Part shown: piece after piece, positions 60,095-64,000 of the stretch
How the letters are laid out: every line of letters starts with the position of its first letter
Numbering within the stretch: position 1 is the stretch's first letter
Assembly (NCBI RefSeq): GCF_000237825.1
Contig: NZ_CM001377.1
Span: 372,001-436,000, forward strand
Direction: 5' to 3'
From: Thermanaerovibrio velox DSM 12556
GTDB taxonomy: Bacteria > Synergistota > Synergistia > Synergistales > Synergistaceae
DNA: 64,000 nt
Notes under the pieces: generated by a model
What the model saw: the letters and a program-made list of their open reading frames with translations, nothing else
Told to the model about the DNA's origin: nothing
Databases searched by the model: none
Position numbers and translations under genes: made by a program

Positions 60095-61493
60095 TTGCCT
60101 CTCTTAAGAATCTAAACGAACGAGACGGGTTGCCTCATGTAAAAATCTAAACGAAGGCAGGGATCTTTTTGGGGGATCCCTGTTTTCTTTTTTCTGCCCC
60201 GCATTTTCCCAGCTCCTCCAATGCCGCGTCCAGTTTTCTCCTCAACTCTGCCGGATTGAGAGAGTCGAAGGTTTCACGAAGGGAAGCGCACACGGCAGGT
60301 TCTTCCCGCTCCAGGGCGTTCAGGAGCCTTTGGCAGGGAGTCCTGGGTACATCATAGACCTTCCTGACCCTGGCTCCCTGGCGGTGCTTCTCCACTAGCT
60401 TAAAGGACGGCTGGAAGAAATTGACGTACAGGCCCAGGTCCCTGTAAAGCCGGTTCAGGATTTCCACCTCCCGGGGGGTGTCGTACCGGGCGTATCCCAC
60501 CGCTTTTCGTGCTGCCGCCCAGTTCTTCTGCTCGACATGGCAGTTGTCGTTTTTGTTCTCCGGCCTCGACCGGGTGAAGGTGATCCCGTGATCCGCGCAG
60601 AACCGCATCAGGTGATGGTTGATGAACTCGCTCCCGTTGTCGGAATCCAGCCCCTTCAAGGGGAAGGGGAGCCGGTCCATGAGAGCGAGGAGTGCCTCCA
60701 GCACCCACTTCCGGGCCCGGTTCGGCAGGGCATGAAGCTTGGTCCATCCGGTGGCCACATCCGTTAGGGTTAGCGTGTAGGCGAAATCTCCCGAGGCATT
60801 CCCGCCGTCGTGGCTCACCAGGTCCATCTCCATGAACCCGACCCCTGCATCGTCCCAGTCGGCAAAGGTGCGTATGGGAATCTGGTGCTTGAGAAGCGTT
60901 CCCGGCCGTGTGCAGGATCGTCCCCTGGGCAGAAGCATCCGTTTTCGCTCAAAAGGCAGAAGGCGGTCGATCGTGGCTGCGGAAAGGGCCAGCAGCTTCT
61001 CCCGCAGGGGTGAATCCAGGGACAGCTCGCCATGACGTTCCATCTTGGGAATCAGCCATGGAAGGGAAGGGGCCAGGCGTTTCATGCGGGGATAGCCCAT
61101 CATTTCCCAGATGGTCTTCAGGGGCTCCAGGACATCGGGCCCGTATCGAACCGGACGCCTTCGCCTGACGGGCTTCGGCTCCGGGACGAGCTTCAGGGGA
61201 GCCTTTCCTGCGAAGCGAAGGACCGGTGTCCTGCCAAAGAGGGAAAGAAGGTGCGACGCATAGGACCGGTTGTATCCCGTCAGGGGAATCAGCCTGTCCA
61301 GGATTTGCCCTTTCTCTTCCCGTCCTGTCCGACAGTACGCTTCCGCTTCTGCCTTCACGATCTCCATCCGCGTTTTCATGGACAACCTCACCTCGTTTCC
61401 CCCCTTCGGGCTTCGCCCTATAGGGGATCATATTTCGTTTGGATTCTTAGGTGAGGCAACGTTCCCTTTTCGTTTAGATTTTACGTGAGGCAA
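60095..61493 (-). mobile_element. insertion sequence with doubled terminal repeats
   Basis: A 1.4-kb element with one transposase gene. Each end carries two copies of a ~25-base repeat of the form TTGCCTC...TCTAAACGAA: left 60095-60120 and 60130-60155, right (inverted) 61469-61493 and 61434-61459. The copies at each end start 34-35 bases apart. No matching target duplication flanks it, which fits a deletion of adjacent DNA after insertion. Confidence 0.8.
60147..61379 (-). CDS. DDE (rve-type) transposase
   Basis: About 410 residues from ATG 61379 (GAGGTGAGG 6 bases before; GTG 61391 is also in frame). An N-terminal helix-turn-helix (ILDRLIPLTGYNRSYASHLLS) is followed by an integrase-type catalytic core: MEMDLVSHDG (first Asp), KGLDSDNGSEFINHHL (second Asp) and RPENKNDNCHVEQKNW (Glu). 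This fits ISNCY or IS481-like rve transposases. The frame is intact, so the element may still be active. The stop codon lies inside the inner left repeat. Confidence 0.87.
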   Translation of the reverse strand: MKTRMEIVKAEAEAYCRTGREEKGQILDRLIPLTGYNRSYASHLLSLFGRTPVLRFAGKAPLKLVPEPKPVRRRRPVRYGPDVLEPLKTIWEMMGYPRMKRLAPSLPWLIPKMERHGELSLDSPLREKLLALSAATIDRLLPFERKRMLLPRGRSCTRPGTLLKHQIPIRTFADWDDAGVGFMEMDLVSHDGGNASGDFAYTLTLTDVATGWTKLHALPNRARKWVLEALLALMDRLPFPLKGLDSDNGSEFINHHLMRFCADHGITFTRSRPENKNDNCHVEQKNWAAARKAVGYARYDTPREVEILNRLYRDLGLYVNFFQPSFKLVEKHRQGARVRKVYDVPRTPCQRLLNALEREEPAVCASLRETFDSLNPAELRRKLDAALEELGKCGAEKRKQGSPKKIPAFV

Positions 61494-62957
61494 TTCGCCC
61501 ACTATACACCGGTCAAAAGCTACTATAAGCTCATAAAAACCACCGACGACGACCCGGAATTCGATGTCAGAAAGGCGCAGAAGAAACTGCGTCGCTATGT
61601 AGAGGATCATGACTACGCCATAAGGCTCAAGGCCGAGATCATGGTGGACCATTTTCATGAACAGGTGATCGCCAAGGGCAAAATCGGCGGCCAGGCGAGG
61701 GCCATGGTGGTGACGGGCAGCATCGAGCGAGCCATTCAGTACTTCCATGCCTTCCAGGACTACCTTGCCGAGCGCAATAGCCCCTATCGGGCGATAGTCG
61801 CCTTCTCGGGCGAACATGAGTATGGTGGGGTCAAGGTCACAGAAGCCAGCCTTAACGGTTTCCCGTCGAATCAGATCACCGACAGGATCCGGGAAGACCC
61901 GTACCGGTTTTTGATCTGCGCCGACAAGTTTCAGACCGGTTATGACGAACCGCTTTTGCACACCATGTACGTTGATAAGGTTCTATCCGGGGTCAAGGCG
62001 GTGCAGACCCTCTCGCGGCTTAACCGCGCCCACCCTCAAAAGCACGACACCTTCGTCCTCGATTTCGTCAACGATCCTGATACGATCCGAAAGGCCTTCG
62101 AGCCCTACTACCGGACGACCATCCTCGCTGATGAGACAGATCCAAACAAGCTGCACAACCTAAAGGCCGACCTTGACGGCTACCAGGTGTACGCGCCGGA
62201 GCAAGTTGACGAGCTGGCGCAGCTCTACCTGAGCGGGGTTGACCGCGACCAGCTCGATCCGATCCTCGATGCCTGCGTCGTCACCTACCTGGAGCAGCTC
62301 GATGAGGACGGCCAGGTGGACTTCAAGGGCAAGGCCAAGGCGTTTCTGCGGACCTATAACTTTCTTTCTTCAATACTCCCCTATACCAACGCTGCGTGGG
62401 AGAAACTGTCAATCTTTCTCAACTTCCTGGTGCCCAAGTTGCCGGCGCCGAAAGAGGAGGATCTCTCAAATGGCATCCTCGAGGCGATCGATATGGACAG
62501 TTACCGGCTTGAGAAGCAAGCGACCATGAGGATCTTGCTTCCCGATGCGGATGCCGAAATTGAACCCATACCGGCTACAGGCGGCGGTCATAAATTAGCA
62601 CCAGAGCTTGATCGTCTTTCGAACATCATCAAGTCCTTCAACGATCATTTCGGCAATATTCCCTGGAGCGACGCTGACCGGGTGCGCAAGCTGATCACCG
62701 AGGAGATCCCAGCACGTGTAGCCGCCGACACTGCCTACCAAAACGCACGCAAGCATTCTGATAAACAGAACGCCCGTATCGAGCACGACAAAGCCCTAGT
62801 TAGGGTGATGACCGCATTACTTAAGGACGATACCGAACTTTTTAAGCAGTTTAGCGACAATGGGTCTTTCAAGCGCTGGCTCTCCGACACGGTGTTCGAT
62901 CTGACTTACAGGAACATCCTGCCGCCAGCGGAAGGTAGGGCTCTCATCGACGGCTGA
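61494..62957 (+). pseudogene. hsdR: C-terminal remnant of type I restriction subunit HsdR
   Basis: Directly after the insertion sequence an open frame continues with HYTPVKSYYKLIKTTDDDPEF and the second helicase domain of HsdR (DYLAERNSPYRAIVAFSGE, FLICADKFQTGYDEPLLHTMYVDK, TLSRLNRAHPQKHDTFVLDFVND) to a normal C-terminus at 62957. The nuclease domain and Walker A half are missing. The only start is a GTG at 61485 inside the element's terminal repeat, without a ribosome site. It cannot restrict DNA and is a relic of the same system as hsdM. Confidence 0.85.
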
Positions 62958-63511
62958 TAACACACGATATTTTTAACCCATTTGGTTTCCCGAGATATGT
63001 AGCAGCCCCTATGGCGGTGGCAGGGTTTGGTTTTCAAGGATCTGAACTCCTATCCACACGCTGAGGGGCTGCTGCACATGGGCAATGATGGTGAAAAATC
63101 TGGCACCGCAAAAATGGAAAATTGAGCGGATTAGGATCGACTATAAGCAAGAAAACATCTGGACTAGATCGACCGCGCAGCCGCGGGGGCGGTTAACTCA
63201 ATGTGACAGGTCCTCCTGCCCCTATGCGGCGTCTTCCAGGCAGCAGGCGTTGGCGCCCCATGCTCAATGAATTAGATTGCTTCGTTGCCCCGAAGGCCTA
63301 CGCTGAAGGAGCAGCCCAAGAGGCCTACGGCATGGCGCCTTGACGCATTAAACGTTGGGGTTTTAGGTTTTTGCCGGCCCATATCGTAGATAGAAAAATA
63401 CAAAAAATCTTTTTATTAAGTTTTTATCCCCCTTTTGTGGAATTTATCCTTTTTTGCGTGTATTCTACCGGGGTTGATATTTTTCTATCTTCTGCGGAGG
63501 GGGTATTTTCT
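62958..63511. other. gene-free stretch between hsdR remnant and gltS
   Basis: About 550 bases without a supportable gene. AGCAGCCCCT (63001-63010) and its exact inverse AGGGGCTGCT (63064-63073) flank 53 bases, and GGCCTACG occurs twice at ~63294-63330. The part from ~63360 is A/T-rich and probably holds the gltS promoter. The earlier part may be the right edge of the acquired island. Confidence 0.4.
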
Positions 63512-64000
63512 TTGCAATTGTCCTTTAATCCTGTCGAGACCCTGGCCTTCGCCTGCGCCCTGCTGTGGGTGGGGTTCCGCCTGGTGGAGAGGGTGGGGGT
63601 GCTGTACCGCTACAACATCCCAGCCCCGGTGGTTGGCGGCGGGCTCTTCTCCTTGGCTAACCTGCTTCTTAGGAGCGCGGGGGTGGAGATAACCTTCGAC
63701 ACCGTCCTCAAGGACTACATGATGATAGCCTTCTTCTCCACCATAGGCTTTGGCGCCAGCGTGAGGCTCCTCAAGAAGGGCGGCCCCGCGGTGGCGGTCT
63801 TCCTGGTGGTGGCGTCGGTCTTGGTGGTGCTTCAGGACCTGGTCTCCTGGGGCCTTTCCATAGCCACGGGCTTTAACCCGATCCTTGGGCTTCTGGCGGG
63901 TTCCGTCACCATGTCGGGCGGCCACGGCACCGGGGCCACCTTCGCCGCCTACTTCACCGAGGCGTACCACGTGGAGGGGGCCATGGAGCTGGCCATGGCG
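63512..64000 (+). CDS. gltS: sodium/glutamate symporter GltS (partial, runs off the window)
   Basis: The first 163 codons of a Na+-coupled glutamate importer. It starts at TTG 63512 with GGAGGGGG 8 bases before. The sequence shows the family's N-terminal helices (ETLAFACALLWVGFRLVERVGVL), the VPAPVVGG-like IPAPVVGGGLFSL, FFSTIGFGASVRLLKKGG, and the diagnostic reentrant loop LLAGSVTMSGGHGTGATFAAYF. The rest lies beyond 64000. Glutamate uptake suits an amino-acid fermenter. Confidence 0.93.
   Translation, partial: MQLSFNPVETLAFACALLWVGFRLVERVGVLYRYNIPAPVVGGGLFSLANLLLRSAGVEITFDTVLKDYMMIAFFSTIGFGASVRLLKKGGPAVAVFLVVASVLVVLQDLVSWGLSIATGFNPILGLLAGSVTMSGGHGTGATFAAYFTEAYHVEGAMELAMA

Noticed and set aside
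1-64000. CRISPR array, prophage or rRNA operon
   Set aside because: I saw no regularly spaced repeats, no phage structural genes and no rRNA sequence in the window.

Overview
The window looks like a chromosome segment of a Synergistota bacterium, probably close to Thermanaerovibrio. This is inferred from high GC, heavy use of AGG (Arg) and ATA (Ile) codons, frequent TTG/GTG starts, and the gene mix: a LIV-type amino-acid uptake operon, an NSS symporter, GltS, NhaC and the CtsR-McsA-McsB-ClpC set. No marker gene proves the taxon. 

Layout. 1-1000: a DUF4198-like periplasmic protein. 1037-7560 (minus): a complete trpEGDCFBA operon with overlapping genes. It is preceded by a promoter, a 14-residue leader peptide with three tandem Trp codons, and a terminator, which is a textbook ribosome-mediated attenuator. 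8103-9881: a MarR regulator followed by two broken genes resembling arsM and arsN2. 9978-14553: tRNA-Leu, galE, a YgiQ radical SAM protein and an unrecognised protein. 14733-17442: an ADP-forming acyl-CoA synthetase and plsY. 17521-23047: ctsR-mcsA-mcsB-clpC plus a membrane-anchored ClpP-fold protease. 23299-28901: nhaC, a small membrane protein, MscS, a phosphodiester glycosidase and a frameshifted yeiH. 29505-33967: livHMGF plus the binding protein. Then tRNA-Ala, an NSS transporter, a small secreted protein, and frameshifted glyA and rlmN. 39892-47874: a MATE exporter, tRNA-Glu, and a minus-strand tetR-RND-tolC-MFP efflux operon. 48096-50614: XdhC, an NTP-transferase/HD fusion and a histidine phosphatase. 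50686-58135: a DUF4139 protein, a multi-PAS histidine kinase, an RMND1/YagE-like protein, a DUF6790-like protein and a BAAT-type hydrolase. 58231-62957: a wrecked type I restriction-modification island with an insertion sequence. 63512-end: the start of gltS. 

Main observations. (1) The trp attenuator. (2) An 11-bp palindrome, GACCGATGGTC, occurs three times: at the tetR-RND promoter, at the MATE promoter, and just upstream of the restriction island, where the gene it served seems to have been lost. This suggests a small TetR efflux regulon. (3) Single-base indels, mostly in G/C runs, break five otherwise well-preserved genes including glyA. This looks like sequence error and should be settled before biology is inferred. 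By contrast, arsN2 and hsdM carry 10-11 bp tandem duplications that look like real decay. (4) The insertion sequence has doubled terminal repeats and joins an hsdM front to an hsdR tail. (5) RlmN carries a basic Gly/Arg-rich tail of about 165 residues. I saw no CRISPR array, prophage or defence system that looks intact.
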